From NCBI RefSeq assembly GCF_900113835.1, contig NZ_FOQV01000017.1, positions 46,958-110,957 on the forward strand: a stretch of 64,000 bases of DNA, read 5' to 3'. Of this stretch, positions 51,237 to 60,157 are shown piece after piece; the stretch's first letter is position 1, and the number at the start of each line of letters is the position of its first letter. Both the position numbers and the translations under genes were made by a program. The notes below the pieces were generated by a model that had not been told where the DNA came from, did not search any database, and worked only from the letters and a program-made list of their open reading frames with translations. The stretch is from Allobosea sp. OK403. Its GTDB lineage: Bacteria; Pseudomonadota; Alphaproteobacteria; Rhizobiales; Beijerinckiaceae.

Positions 51237-52511
51237 ATGAACATTGTCGACCGACGCCTGAACCCACGCGGCAAGGCTCTCGAGAATCGTCAGCGTTTTC
51301 TGCGCCGGGCCAAGGGCGTCGTGCAACAAGCGGTGAAGCAGTCCCTGCAGAGCCGCAATATCCGAGACGTGCTGGAAGGCGGGGAAGTCAGCATTCCGAT
51401 GGACGGGATGGAGGAGCCCAGCCTTCGCCGGGGGAGCGGGGGCACGCATGACCACGTGCTGCCCGGCAACAAGACCTTCATTGAAGGCGATGTGCTGCCG
51501 CGCTCAGGAGGAGGCGGCAGCGGCAAGCCCGACAAGGCCGGCGAGGGAGCCGGCGAAGACGCGTTCCGCTTCGTCCTGACCCGCGAGGAGTTCCTCAACG
51601 TCTTCCTCGACGATCTGGAGCTTCCCGATCTCGCCAAGCGGCGGCTCACCGAGACCGAGCATGAAAGCCCCGTCCGCGCCGGCTATTCGGTCTCGGGGTC
51701 GCCGGCCAACATTGCGGTCAACCGCACGACGCGGCTTGCGATGATGCGCCGGATGGCGCTGCGCCGCCCGAACCCCGAGACGATTGCACGGCTTCAGGCG
51801 GAAATCGCCGCCTGCGAAGAGGATGGCTTACGCCTGGTGCTCGAGGACAAGGTCAAGGCGCTCGAAGCCAAGGTGCGGCGCATTCCCTATATCGACCCCG
51901 TCGATGTGCGCTACCGGCGCTATGAGAACGAGCCGAAGCCGGTCGCGCAGGCCGTGATGTTTTGCCTGATGGATGTGTCCAGCTCGATGACGGAGCACAT
52001 GAAGGACCTAGCCAAGCGGTTCTACATGCTTCTCTATATTTTCCTGTCGCAGCGCTACCGCCATGTCGAACTCGTCTTCATCCGTCACACCGACCGGGCC
52101 GAGGAGGTGGATGAAGACACCTTCTTCCACAGCCCCGCGACGGGCGGGACGCTGGTTTCGAGCGCGCTCGAGGCGATGCGTTCGGTCATCGCGAAGCGCT
52201 ATTCTCCCGAGGACTGGAACATCTACGCCGCCCAGGCCTCGGACGGCGACAACTCCTATTCGGACGAGGCCACGACGGAGCGCCTGCTCAAGGACGCGAT
52301 CCTGCCGGCCAGCCAGTATTTCGCCTATCTCGAAGTTGGCGAATCCGGCCGCGAATCCATGTCCCACTCTGCCCTGTGGCGGCTCTATGAGCGATTGCGT
52401 TCGGAGGGCGCCCCGCTCTCGATCCGCAAGGTCAGTCATCGCAGCGAGATCTTCCCGGTCTTCCGCGAGCTGTTCCAGCGCCGCCAGGGCCATGAGAAGG
52501 CCGCATCATGA
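51237..52511 (+). CDS. YeaH/YhbH family protein (DUF444)
   Basis: A 424-residue DUF444 protein with a von Willebrand-A-like domain; the MIDAS-like motif DVSSS is at 246-250. The N-terminal NIVDRRLNPRGKALENRQRF and the glycine-rich linker (about 66-105) are family features. It follows prkA by 19 bp with GGGA before the ATG and overlaps the SpoVR gene (ATGA). It is the functional partner of PrkA/YeaG in stress survival. Confidence 0.94.
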   Translation: MNIVDRRLNPRGKALENRQRFLRRAKGVVQQAVKQSLQSRNIRDVLEGGEVSIPMDGMEEPSLRRGSGGTHDHVLPGNKTFIEGDVLPRSGGGGSGKPDKAGEGAGEDAFRFVLTREEFLNVFLDDLELPDLAKRRLTETEHESPVRAGYSVSGSPANIAVNRTTRLAMMRRMALRRPNPETIARLQAEIAACEEDGLRLVLEDKVKALEAKVRRIPYIDPVDVRYRRYENEPKPVAQAVMFCLMDVSSSMTEHMKDLAKRFYMLLYIFLSQRYRHVELVFIRHTDRAEEVDEDTFFHSPATGGTLVSSALEAMRSVIAKRYSPEDWNIYAAQASDGDNSYSDEATTERLLKDAILPASQYFAYLEVGESGRESMSHSALWRLYERLRSEGAPLSIRKVSHRSEIFPVFRELFQRRQGHEKAAS

Positions 52512-54055
52512 CAACAGCCGCGATGGAACCGCTTTTCGAAGGAGCCGATTGGAGCTTCACCACGCTCCAGCGGATCCATGACGCCTGCCAGGAGATCGCG
52601 CTCTCCGAACTCGGCCTGGATGTTTACCCGAACCAGATCGAGGTCATCACGGCCGAGCAGATGCTCGACGCCTACTCCTCCACCGGCATGCCGCTGTTCT
52701 ACAAGCATTGGTCCTTCGGCAAGCATTTCGCCCATCACGAGGCGTTCTACCGCAAGGGCCTGAGGGATCTGGCCTACGAGATCGTGATCAACAGCTCGCC
52801 CTGCGTGTCCTACCTCATGGAGGAGAACACGGCGACGATGCAGACGCTGGTCATTGCGCATGCCGCCTTCGGCCATAACCATTTCTTCAAGAACAACTAT
52901 CTGTTCAAGACCTGGACCGATGCGGAAGGCATCCTCGACTATCTCGACTTCGCCAAGGGCTATATCGCGCGCTGCGAGGAGCGCTACGGCCAGGCGGCCG
53001 TCGAGCGGACGCTGGACGCGGCGCATGCCCTGATGTCGCACGGCGTCCACCGCTATCCCGGCAAGAGCAAGCTCGACCTGCGCCAGGAGGAAAGGCGCGA
53101 GCGCGAGCGCCGCGCGCATGAGGAGCAGATCTTCAACGACCTCTGGCGCACCGTGCCGGCCGGCCCCAGCAAGAGCGCTCTGGATCTCGGCGCCGAGCGG
53201 CGGCGCACCGTGCTTGGGCTACCGCAGGACAATCTGCTGTACTTCCTTGAGAAATCCGCCCCCCGCCTGCAGGCCTGGCAGCGCGAGATCCTGCGGATCG
53301 TGCGCCATGTCGCGCAATATTTTCATCCGCAGCGACAGACCAAGGTAATGAACGAGGGCACCGCGACCTATGTCCATTACCGCATCATGACGCGGCTGCA
53401 TGAGAAGCAAGCGATCAGCGACGGGAACTTTCTCGAATTTCTCACCTCGCATTCCAACGTCGTGTTTCAGCCAGCCTTTGACCATCCGCGGTTTCCTGGC
53501 TTCAATCCCTATGCGCTCGGCTTCGCGATGATGCAGGACCTGGAACGGATCGTGACCGCGCCCGAGGCGGAAGACCGCGAGTGGTTTCCCGATATCGCCG
53601 GCACCGGGGATGCGATGGCCGTCCTGCGCGACATCTGGGCCAATTACCGCGACGAGAGCTTCATCAGCCAGTTCCTCAGCCCGCGCCTGATGCGGCAGAT
53701 GCGCATGTTCCATATCTGCGACGACCCGGCGCGGACCGAAGGCGTGACGGTCGAGGCGATCCATGACGAGGCCGGCTATCGCCGGATCCGGCGCCAGCTC
53801 GCCCGCGAATACGACATCAGCTGGACCGATCCCAATATCGAGGTCGTCGATGTCGACCTCGCCGGCGACCGGCGCCTGCTTCTGCGCCATACCGTCGTGA
53901 ACGGATGCCTGCTTCAGGACAAGGCCGCGACGCATGTGCTCCAGCACATCGCCGATCTCTGGAGCTATGATGTCCGGCTCCAGGAGGTCGATCCCACTGG
54001 CACGGTCTTGAAGGAACATCTGGCCAGCCCGCGCGCCATGACCCGCGCGGCCTGA
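52508..54055 (+). CDS. SpoVR family protein
   Basis: A 515-residue SpoVR (YcgB) protein. Landmarks include YPNQIEVITAEQMLDAYSS, MPLFYKHWSFGKHFAHHE, VINSSPCVSYLMEENT and the later MNEGTATYVHYRIM. It forms the third gene of the prkA operon, overlapping the YeaH-like gene. The family is named from sporulation but is conserved in non-spore-formers, where it acts with PrkA/YeaH under stress. Confidence 0.95.
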   Translation: MTTAAMEPLFEGADWSFTTLQRIHDACQEIALSELGLDVYPNQIEVITAEQMLDAYSSTGMPLFYKHWSFGKHFAHHEAFYRKGLRDLAYEIVINSSPCVSYLMEENTATMQTLVIAHAAFGHNHFFKNNYLFKTWTDAEGILDYLDFAKGYIARCEERYGQAAVERTLDAAHALMSHGVHRYPGKSKLDLRQEERRERERRAHEEQIFNDLWRTVPAGPSKSALDLGAERRRTVLGLPQDNLLYFLEKSAPRLQAWQREILRIVRHVAQYFHPQRQTKVMNEGTATYVHYRIMTRLHEKQAISDGNFLEFLTSHSNVVFQPAFDHPRFPGFNPYALGFAMMQDLERIVTAPEAEDREWFPDIAGTGDAMAVLRDIWANYRDESFISQFLSPRLMRQMRMFHICDDPARTEGVTVEAIHDEAGYRRIRRQLAREYDISWTDPNIEVVDVDLAGDRRLLLRHTVVNGCLLQDKAATHVLQHIADLWSYDVRLQEVDPTGTVLKEHLASPRAMTRAA

Positions 54056-54363
54056 ACGGCGCGGCCCGGGACAAGCCTTTGATCTTGCATCGGCTTGCCC
54101 CGAAAACCGGTTCCCACTTTTCGGGCCGATGCCCTAGAATGCAGCGATTGGAGCGTTGAGCCGATCAGGCGCGAGCGTCGGCGACTGCACAGTAAGCGAT
54201 GTGCTGCTCGCACCTTGGCGGGACAATCTCGGATGTCCGTTTCAAACGCCAAACTATGATAGCTAAGCGCCAACAGCGGTCGTTCGTCCATGGCCTTCCC
54301 GAGCGTACTGCTATGACGGTGCGCTCGGCGCGGGAATGCCCAGTTAGCTGGGAACTGGCCGGA
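54056..54363. other. Intergenic region between SpoVR and GST genes
   Basis: A 308-bp region with a palindromic element (54087-54132) after the SpoVR stop and then about 230 bp of less GC-rich sequence without a recognisable gene. Both flanking genes end here, so no promoter is needed. Confidence 0.5.
54087..54132. repeat. Palindromic element with CCCGAAAA/TTTTCGGG arms
   Basis: CCCGAAAA (54099-54106) and TTTTCGGG (54118-54125) enclose CCGGTTCCCAC, with outer arms GCATCGG (54087-54093) and CCGATGC (54126-54132). The plan is the same as the element at 31077-31136. It follows the SpoVR stop and may also end transcription of the prkA operon. Confidence 0.7.
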
Positions 54364-54948
54364 TCAGCTCAATCCCTCCTCTGCAAGCGCCTGGATGACC
54401 GAAGGCATTGCCTTCATGCGGGTCAAGCAGTTTCGGAGATTTTCCGGCAGATCAACGCCGCTCTTTGGCGCGACCATCAGAATCCAGAAGAGATAGCAGT
54501 CAGCGATTGTCATCTCATTGCTCACCAGGAACGCCTTGTCATCCATTTGATCCGCAAGAATGGTGAAGGCCTTCTTGATCTTCTCACGAGCACGCAGCTT
54601 TTCCGGTTCCGGGAAGTCCTTGAAGAATGGGCTATAGGCTCCATGGATTTCGGAGGACATGAAGGCGAGCGCCTCGAATGTCCGCCACCTAAGCATGTTA
54701 TCATCGGGCAGAAGCTTGCCGCTCTGATCCGCAATATAGGCAAGAATGACCTGGTTCTCAGTGAGGATTGTTCCGTCGTTCATCTCAAGGGCCGGGATAT
54801 AACCCTTTGGGTTAAGCGCCAGAAAATCGCGGCCATCTTCGGTCTTCCTGTTGCGGTCGATGCTGAGGAGCTTGTAGGGAAGCCCGGCCTCAATGAGCGC
54901 TATATGATCGGCCAGGCTGCAGGCGGCGGGAAAATAGAAGAGGTTCAT
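54364..54948 (-). CDS. Glutathione S-transferase family protein
   Basis: A 194-residue GST with a thioredoxin-like N-terminal domain (MNLFYFPAACSLADHIALIEAGLPY; cis-proline in GYIPALEM; glutathione-contact DGTILTENQ) and an all-helical C-terminal domain (about 85-194). GGAGA precedes the ATG at 54948. It is divergent from an HxlR regulator, a common pairing for detoxification genes. Base composition looks lower in GC than neighbours, suggesting separate ancestry. Confidence 0.9.
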   Translation of the reverse strand: MNLFYFPAACSLADHIALIEAGLPYKLLSIDRNRKTEDGRDFLALNPKGYIPALEMNDGTILTENQVILAYIADQSGKLLPDDNMLRWRTFEALAFMSSEIHGAYSPFFKDFPEPEKLRAREKIKKAFTILADQMDDKAFLVSNEMTIADCYLFWILMVAPKSGVDLPENLRNCLTRMKAMPSVIQALAEEGLS

Positions 54949-55072
54949 GCTCGGTCTCCGTGTCTGGACCCATCCGAACCTCACGGGTCGGATGCCGGTC
55001 TAAAATGTTGACCACAGCCATGTATGGGACTTAAAAAGAGCCGTCAAAAGCATATATTTAGGAGCAGGTCAG

Positions 55073-55441
55073 ATGGATATGACTGCCAAGGCGGCAGGAG
55101 CTGACTGCCGCGCTGTGAGCGAAATCCTCAGCCGCGTGGGCGACAAATGGACAATCCAGGTGGTTGTCGCTCTTCGCTCGGGCTCACAGCGCTTCAACGG
55201 GATCAAGCGGCGTGTGGGCGGGATTTCGCAACAGATGTTAACGAGGACGCTCAAGACGCTGGAACGGGACGGTATGGTCGAACGCACCGTTCGCCACACC
55301 ACTCCGCCGCAAGTCGAATACATGCTGACGCCGCTCGGACATTCCCTATCTGAAACCGCGAGGCATCTCGCCGATTGGGCTGCAGCCCATCAAAGGGTAA
55401 TTGCAGGTAACCGCCTCCAATACGACGCTCGCCAGCTTTGA
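55073..55441 (+). CDS. HxlR family winged-helix regulator
   Basis: A 122-residue HxlR/MarR-like regulator. DCRAVSEILSRVGDKWTIQVV with an N-terminal cysteine (Cys12), FNGIKRRVGGISQQMLTRTLKTLE as the recognition region and VEYMLTPLGHSL as the wing are typical. GGAG lies eight bases before the ATG. HxlR proteins such as YodB and HypR sense electrophiles or quinones through the N-terminal cysteine, which fits control of the divergent GST gene. Confidence 0.92.
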   Translation: MDMTAKAAGADCRAVSEILSRVGDKWTIQVVVALRSGSQRFNGIKRRVGGISQQMLTRTLKTLERDGMVERTVRHTTPPQVEYMLTPLGHSLSETARHLADWAAAHQRVIAGNRLQYDARQL

Positions 55442-55511
55442 TTGTCCGCCGTCTGATATTTGCCGCTGTCCGACCATCGGCATCAAGAAGTCCGCTTCAG
55501 GCCGACTGCGG

Positions 55512-55721
55512 TCAATGGCGGGAATTGTATTGTATGGCGGGATAATTCCACGGCAGCAGCCCATCGATCTGGCTCTGTTTGTGACCGTTGACGGTGGCGG
55601 TGAGCGTGGCGGTCAAATACGCGAGCGGATCGACAGTGTTGAGTTTACAGGTCTCAACGAGCAAGGCGAGGGGCGCCCAGTTCTCGGCTCCTGTGTCGTG
55701 GCCAGCAAAGAGCGCATTCAC
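55512..55721 (-). pseudogene. IS66 family transposase, C-terminal remnant
   Basis: About 69 codons match the C-terminal end of IS66 TnpC as I recall it: NALFAGHDTGAENWAPLALL, VETCKLNTVDPLAYL, then IDGLLPWNYPA. The rest of the transposase, the TnpA/TnpB partners and terminal repeats are absent. The remnant begins exactly where the convergent-side LysR gene (55718-56668) ends: the LysR stop TGA lies within the first codons. This is the scar of an old IS66 insertion or a recombination junction. Confidence 0.8.
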
Positions 55722-56668
55722 TGCACATCCGCCGCCTCGCCTGTAAAGCCGCCCTCATGCGCGGCAACGAGGAGATTGGCGAAGAGCCGGCCTGGCGACG
55801 ACAAGGGCCGGCTTTTCTCATAGGCCAGGAAGAACTGCGTCTTGTAGAAGACTGGCCCGGCGCCTGCGACCTCGCGCAGGCGATAGCTTTGCGACAGCTC
55901 CGAAGCGTAATGCGCCGGCAGAAAGCCGACGAAGCCGCCGGCGGCGAGAAAGGTCGCAACCGCTTCCAGGCCGGACGCCACGGCCTGCCTGGTCAATTTC
56001 AACCGTGCAGCCAGGGCGCGGGGCCGGGCGTCGCCGTCGCGCGTGACGAGAACGTAGCCAAGGCGCTCCAACTCGCCGATATGTGGCGCCGGGTCGTCGG
56101 GCCCGCCGCTGACATAGAGCCGGAACTCCTCATCGAAGATGTGCTGGAGGGTAAATTTCCCGTGCTCGCCCGGCATCCCCGTAACGCAAAGGTGCAGATG
56201 GCGCGTCGCAAGGTCTTCGAGCAGCTGGGCCGGTGGACGGATCGACATATGCAGCCGGACGCCGGGCGCTTGCAGCCGGAAGGTTGCGACAGCCGAGACG
56301 ATGCGCGCATGGGGATTGCTGAGGCAGTTATCGGCGAGACCGATCATCAGATCGCCCGTCATGACGCTGCGGGCGAGGTTCAGCTCGTCGCGGACATGGT
56401 CGAGCGTGTCGCAGGCGGTGATCGAGGCGCGCAAGGTCGTGCGGCCGAGTTCGGTCAGTTCGAACCCCGCCGGCCCACGCATGCAGAGCTGGCCGCCGAG
56501 ACGCTCCTCCAAAGCCTTGATGTGACGGCTGATAGTCGAGCGCTCCATATGGAGCCTGGTTTCCGCAGCAGTCAGACCGCCTGACTCAGCAACGACGCGA
56601 AATATCCGCATCAACCGAAGATCAGCTTCGGTTATGCTGGCAATCTCTTTGTGCATCCTGATGTTCAT
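55718..56668 (-). CDS. LysR family transcriptional regulator
   Basis: A 316-residue regulator with N-terminal HTH (ITEADLRLMRIFRVVAESGGL, MERSTISRHIKALEERLGGQL in shorter parts) and a LysR effector domain. It is divergent from the ureohydrolase-ABC-DUF1989 operon (56828-63183) and is its likely regulator. Start possibilities are 56668 (used) or 56656. The last codons adjoin the IS66 remnant, so the extreme C-terminus (about five residues) may derive from the junction. Confidence 0.9.
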   Translation of the reverse strand: MNIRMHKEIASITEADLRLMRIFRVVAESGGLTAAETRLHMERSTISRHIKALEERLGGQLCMRGPAGFELTELGRTTLRASITACDTLDHVRDELNLARSVMTGDLMIGLADNCLSNPHARIVSAVATFRLQAPGVRLHMSIRPPAQLLEDLATRHLHLCVTGMPGEHGKFTLQHIFDEEFRLYVSGGPDDPAPHIGELERLGYVLVTRDGDARPRALAARLKLTRQAVASGLEAVATFLAAGGFVGFLPAHYASELSQSYRLREVAGAGPVFYKTQFFLAYEKSRPLSSPGRLFANLLVAAHEGGFTGEAADVQ

Positions 56669-56827
56669 GTTGCACAAACCACAACCATGGTTTCTCAGAT
56701 TGCAATTGCGACAACCAGTCCTCAACCCATAACCTGTTGAGGATGATGTTTAATCGATCAAATGCAGGCTCAAATAATACGCTTGTGCACAGCTTTTGAT
56801 CGAGCGATCCGAAAGGCTCCAGCGCGT

Positions 56828-57793
56828 ATGACCCTGCCCCTGACTGTGCCGCCCAAACCCGGGCACCAGACCTTCCTCTGGTCACCCTTGGTCACGGACC
56901 TCGACACGCTGGACGCTCATATCGCCATCATCGGCATGCCCTATGGCAATGCCTATGAGCCGCATGCGGTCTCCAATGACCAGACCAGGGCGCCCGATGC
57001 CGTCCGGAGCGTGACCGACCGCGTCTGCCGCAGCCTGGAGCGCTATGATTTCGATGTCGGCGGCCCGATCTATGCCGACCGCGCCCTCAAGGTCGTCGAT
57101 ATCGGCAATGTGCCCTTCGATATCCATGATCACAGAAGCCATTTCGAGCGCGCAGAAGCCGCCGTGCGCAAGGTCCTGAAGGCCGGCGCCATGCCGATCA
57201 CCATCGGCGGCGATCACGGCATCCCGATCCCGATCTTCCGCGCGCTCGACGGCGAAGGGCCGGTGACGCTGATCCAGGTCGATGCCCATATCGACTGGCG
57301 CGAACATGTGAACGGCGTGCATGACGGGCTGTCGAGCCCGATCCGGCGCGCCTCCGAGATGGCCCATATCGACCAGATCTTCCAGATCGGCATCCGCGCC
57401 CAGGGCAGCGCCCGCAGCGAGGAGGTCGCGGCGGCACGCGCCTATGGCGCCAACATCATCCCGGCCTTCGAGGTGCATGACGCCGGCATCGACGCGATCA
57501 TCGACCGCATCCCCGATGGCGGCCGCTACTACATCACCATCGACGCCGACGGGCTCGACCCCTCCGTCATGCCGGCAGTGGAAGGCCCGGCGCCGGGCGG
57601 CCTGCTGTTCCATCAGGTGCGCAAGCTGATCCATGGCCTGGTCCGCAAGGGCCGTGTGCTCGGCATGGATATCGTCGAGATCACCCCCTCCGCTGACGTG
57701 AACAACATCACCAGCATCGTCGCCGGCCGTCTGATCGTGAACCTGATCGGGGCCGCCGTGCGGGCCGATTATTTCGACGCGCCTCCGGTCTGA
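56828..57793 (+). CDS. Ureohydrolase (agmatinase family), divergent subgroup
   Basis: A 321-residue ureohydrolase with all metal ligands: GGDHG (H130), VDAHID (D152, H154, D156) and TIDADGLD (D239, D241). Two features depart from classical agmatinase: GGDHG replaces GGDHS, and the substrate loop after the second metal site is PSVMPAVEGPAPGG instead of the usual APGTGTPEPGG type. It would hydrolyse a guanidino or similar group to release urea. First gene of an operon with an amino-acid-type ABC transporter, a second ureohydrolase and two DUF1989 genes. The ATG at 56828 starts the recognisable domain; the longer frame begins at 56762. Confidence 0.87.
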   Translation: MTLPLTVPPKPGHQTFLWSPLVTDLDTLDAHIAIIGMPYGNAYEPHAVSNDQTRAPDAVRSVTDRVCRSLERYDFDVGGPIYADRALKVVDIGNVPFDIHDHRSHFERAEAAVRKVLKAGAMPITIGGDHGIPIPIFRALDGEGPVTLIQVDAHIDWREHVNGVHDGLSSPIRRASEMAHIDQIFQIGIRAQGSARSEEVAAARAYGANIIPAFEVHDAGIDAIIDRIPDGGRYYITIDADGLDPSVMPAVEGPAPGGLLFHQVRKLIHGLVRKGRVLGMDIVEITPSADVNNITSIVAGRLIVNLIGAAVRADYFDAPPV

Positions 57794-57882
57794 TCCGGCA
57801 ACGGCTGCAAATCTGCCTACGCCCAGCCGACGCCATTTCCGCCACCACGCCAGAGCACTCTGGCCATCAGAGGAGCAGCATC

Positions 57883-58740
57883 ATGTCGCATCCGAGCCGC
57901 AGGCAATTCGGCATCATCGCGGGAGGCACGGCGCTCGCCGGGCTGCTGCCGCCTTCCCTCGCCTTCGCCGAGACGACGCTTGAAAAGATCAAGCGCCTGG
58001 GCACCGTCACCGTCGGCACCGAGGCCGCCTTCCCGCCCTTCGAATTCGTCAAGGACGGCAAGATCGTCGGCTATGGCAGCGATCTCCTCGTCGAGATCGT
58101 CAAGGAGCTCGGCGTCAAGGTCAACCAGCTCGACCTGCCCTGGCAAGGCATTCTGCCCGGCGTTCTTGCCGGCAAGTTCGATTTCGTCGCCACCACCGTT
58201 GGCATCAATGAGGAGCGGGCCAAGCGCTACGCCTATACGATGCCGATCGCCAATGGCGTGCCCTATGCGATGATGCGCAAGGGCGACAAGATGAAGGTCA
58301 TCGAGGATCTGAACGGCAAGGTCGTCGCGACCCAGCTCGCCTCCTCGACCGAGCCGACCTCGCGCGCCATGGACGCCAAGCTCAAGGCCGCCGGCGGCGC
58401 GGGCTTCAAGGAACTGAAGCTCTTCACGGCCTTCACCGAAAGCTATGTCGCGCTTGCCAGCGGCGAGGTCGACGCCGTGATCCAGTCCCTCCCCAGCCTC
58501 GCCGTGCTGGTCAAGGAGAAGCCCGACACCTTCGCGCTGCTCGCGCCCGTCACCGCCGGCAGCCCCTATACCTATCTCGCCTGGGTGACGCGGCCCGACG
58601 ACAAGGAACTGCGCGACTTCATCAACGGCGTCATCCGCAAGATGCGCGACGATGGCCGCCTCGCCGCGCTGCAGGAGAAATGGTTCGGCTTCAAGATGGA
58701 CATCCCCGATAGCGGCTATCTTCCGCCCGGCGCCGTCTGA
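57883..58740 (+). CDS. Polar amino acid-type ABC substrate-binding protein (family 3)
   Basis: A 285-residue SBP_bac_3 protein. A signal sequence (SRRQFGIIAGGTALAGLLPP, cleavage near LAFAE) precedes GTVTVGTEAAFPPFEFVKDG, the canonical first strand, and LPWQGILPGVLAGKFDFV. AGAGGAG precedes the ATG. This family binds amino acids and related cations such as arginine, ectoine or octopine; with two ureohydrolases in the operon, a guanidino compound is the expected ligand. Confidence 0.92.
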   Translation: MSHPSRRQFGIIAGGTALAGLLPPSLAFAETTLEKIKRLGTVTVGTEAAFPPFEFVKDGKIVGYGSDLLVEIVKELGVKVNQLDLPWQGILPGVLAGKFDFVATTVGINEERAKRYAYTMPIANGVPYAMMRKGDKMKVIEDLNGKVVATQLASSTEPTSRAMDAKLKAAGGAGFKELKLFTAFTESYVALASGEVDAVIQSLPSLAVLVKEKPDTFALLAPVTAGSPYTYLAWVTRPDDKELRDFINGVIRKMRDDGRLAALQEKWFGFKMDIPDSGYLPPGAV

Positions 58741-58771
58741 CGCGCTGTCCAGCAGGATCGGGAGCGCAGCC

Positions 58772-59431
58772 TTGTCGTTTCAATTCGCCTATCTGCTCTC
58801 GGTCCTGCCTACGCTGTTTACTGCTGCCCTGGTCAATGCCCGCCTCGCCGCGATCATCGTGGTGATCGCCGTCCTCGGCGGCACGGCATTGACCATCCTG
58901 CGCTCCCTCAAGATCGCTTGGGTCAACGCGGTCATCGCGTTTCTGATCAGCTTCATCCGCGGCACGCCGCTGCTGATCCAGATCTTCCTGTTCTATTATG
59001 TCCTGCCCGCAATCGGCCTCGACCTGTCGCCCGAGGCCGCGGGTATCGCCGCGATCGCGCTGAACAGTTCAATGTTCATCACCGAGATGATGCGCGGCGG
59101 GCTTCAGACCATCGACCCCGGGCAGATCGAGGCGGCGACCGCGCTCTCCCTGCCGCGGCGGGCGATCTGGCAGAGCGTGGTGCTGCCGCAATTGTTCCGG
59201 CGCATCCTGCCCGTCCTGATCAACGAGATCACCATCGTGGTGAAAGGCACCGCGCTGCTTTCGGTCATCACCGTCGTCGACGTGTTGCGCACCGCCCAGC
59301 AGATCGCCAGCGCCAGCTACCGGCCGTTCGAGACGCTCGCCGGGGCTGCCCTGATCTTCCTCTTGATGAACCTCGTCGTGATCGCCGCCGGCTCGCTGAC
59401 CGAAGCCCGGCTCGCCGTCAGGAGGGGCTGA
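58772..59431 (+). CDS. Polar amino acid ABC transporter permease (HisM/GlnP type), TTG start
   Basis: A 219-residue permease with segments LPTLFTAALVNARLAAIIVV, the conserved FIRGTPLLIQIFLFYY, and the EAA loop QIEAATALSLPRRAIWQSVVLPQ in shorter parts. No ATG fits: the frame upstream overlaps the binding-protein gene, while a TTG at 58772 has GGGAG about eight bases before it. A rare start codon is therefore the best reading. It pairs with the next permease. Confidence 0.88.
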   Translation: MSFQFAYLLSVLPTLFTAALVNARLAAIIVVIAVLGGTALTILRSLKIAWVNAVIAFLISFIRGTPLLIQIFLFYYVLPAIGLDLSPEAAGIAAIALNSSMFITEMMRGGLQTIDPGQIEAATALSLPRRAIWQSVVLPQLFRRILPVLINEITIVVKGTALLSVITVVDVLRTAQQIASASYRPFETLAGAALIFLLMNLVVIAAGSLTEARLAVRRG

Positions 59432-59434
59432 GCC

Positions 59435-60157
59435 ATGGCGTTCGACCCCTCGATCCTCATCCAGTACTGGCCGCTTTTCGCGCAGGGCGCCTGGCTGACG
59501 ATCCAGATCACCGCCATGGCCTTCGTGCTCGGCTATGCCGTCGGCATCGTCGTGGCGCTGATCGCGCAGATTCCCAACCGGCTGGTGCGCATCCTGGTGG
59601 CCGCTTATGTCGGGGTCCTGCGCGGCATCCCCTTCATCATCATCCTCTTCCTGGTCTATTACGGCCTGCCCTTTGCCGGCATCAGGCTGCCGGCCTTCAT
59701 CACCGGCACGGTCGCGCTCTCGCTCTTCGCCAGCGCCTATTATGCCGAGATCATCCGCGCCGCGATCCTTGCCTTGCCACGCGGCCAGTTCGAATCCGCA
59801 CGCGTCGTCGGCATGTCGCCGCTCCAGGCGATGCGGCATGTCATCGCCCCGCAGATCCTGCGCAGCCTGGTGCCGCCCTCCACCAATATGACGCTGACGA
59901 TGATCAAGGAATCCTCCGTGCTGAGCTCGATCACGGTGGCCGAGCTGACCTATCAGGGCCTGATCGTGCAGGGGAACACCTTCGCACCCTTCGAGGTCTT
60001 CGCGGCGGTGACGCTGATCTACTGGGCCATCACCATGGCGGTGGCCTGGCTTGCCGGGCTGATTGAGGCCCGCGTCGGCCAGGCACAGCGGGAGACCATC
60101 ATCCGCAACCCGCTCGCCGCGGAATTCCTCTCCTTCGACAGGAGGCCGGTGCGATGA
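59435..60157 (+). CDS. Polar amino acid ABC transporter permease (HisQ/GlnP type)
   Basis: A 240-residue permease with GAWLTIQITAMAFVLGYAVG, LRGIPFIIILFLVYYGLP and the EAA loop FESARVVGMSPLQAMRHVIAPQ in shorter parts. It starts 3 bp after the partner permease and its stop overlaps the ATPase gene (ATGA). Confidence 0.93.
   Translation: MAFDPSILIQYWPLFAQGAWLTIQITAMAFVLGYAVGIVVALIAQIPNRLVRILVAAYVGVLRGIPFIIILFLVYYGLPFAGIRLPAFITGTVALSLFASAYYAEIIRAAILALPRGQFESARVVGMSPLQAMRHVIAPQILRSLVPPSTNMTLTMIKESSVLSSITVAELTYQGLIVQGNTFAPFEVFAAVTLIYWAITMAVAWLAGLIEARVGQAQRETIIRNPLAAEFLSFDRRPVR

Noticed and set aside
55401..55823. 140-codon plus-strand frame after the HxlR gene
   Set aside because: It runs antisense through the IS66 remnant and the end of the LysR gene and shows no domain.
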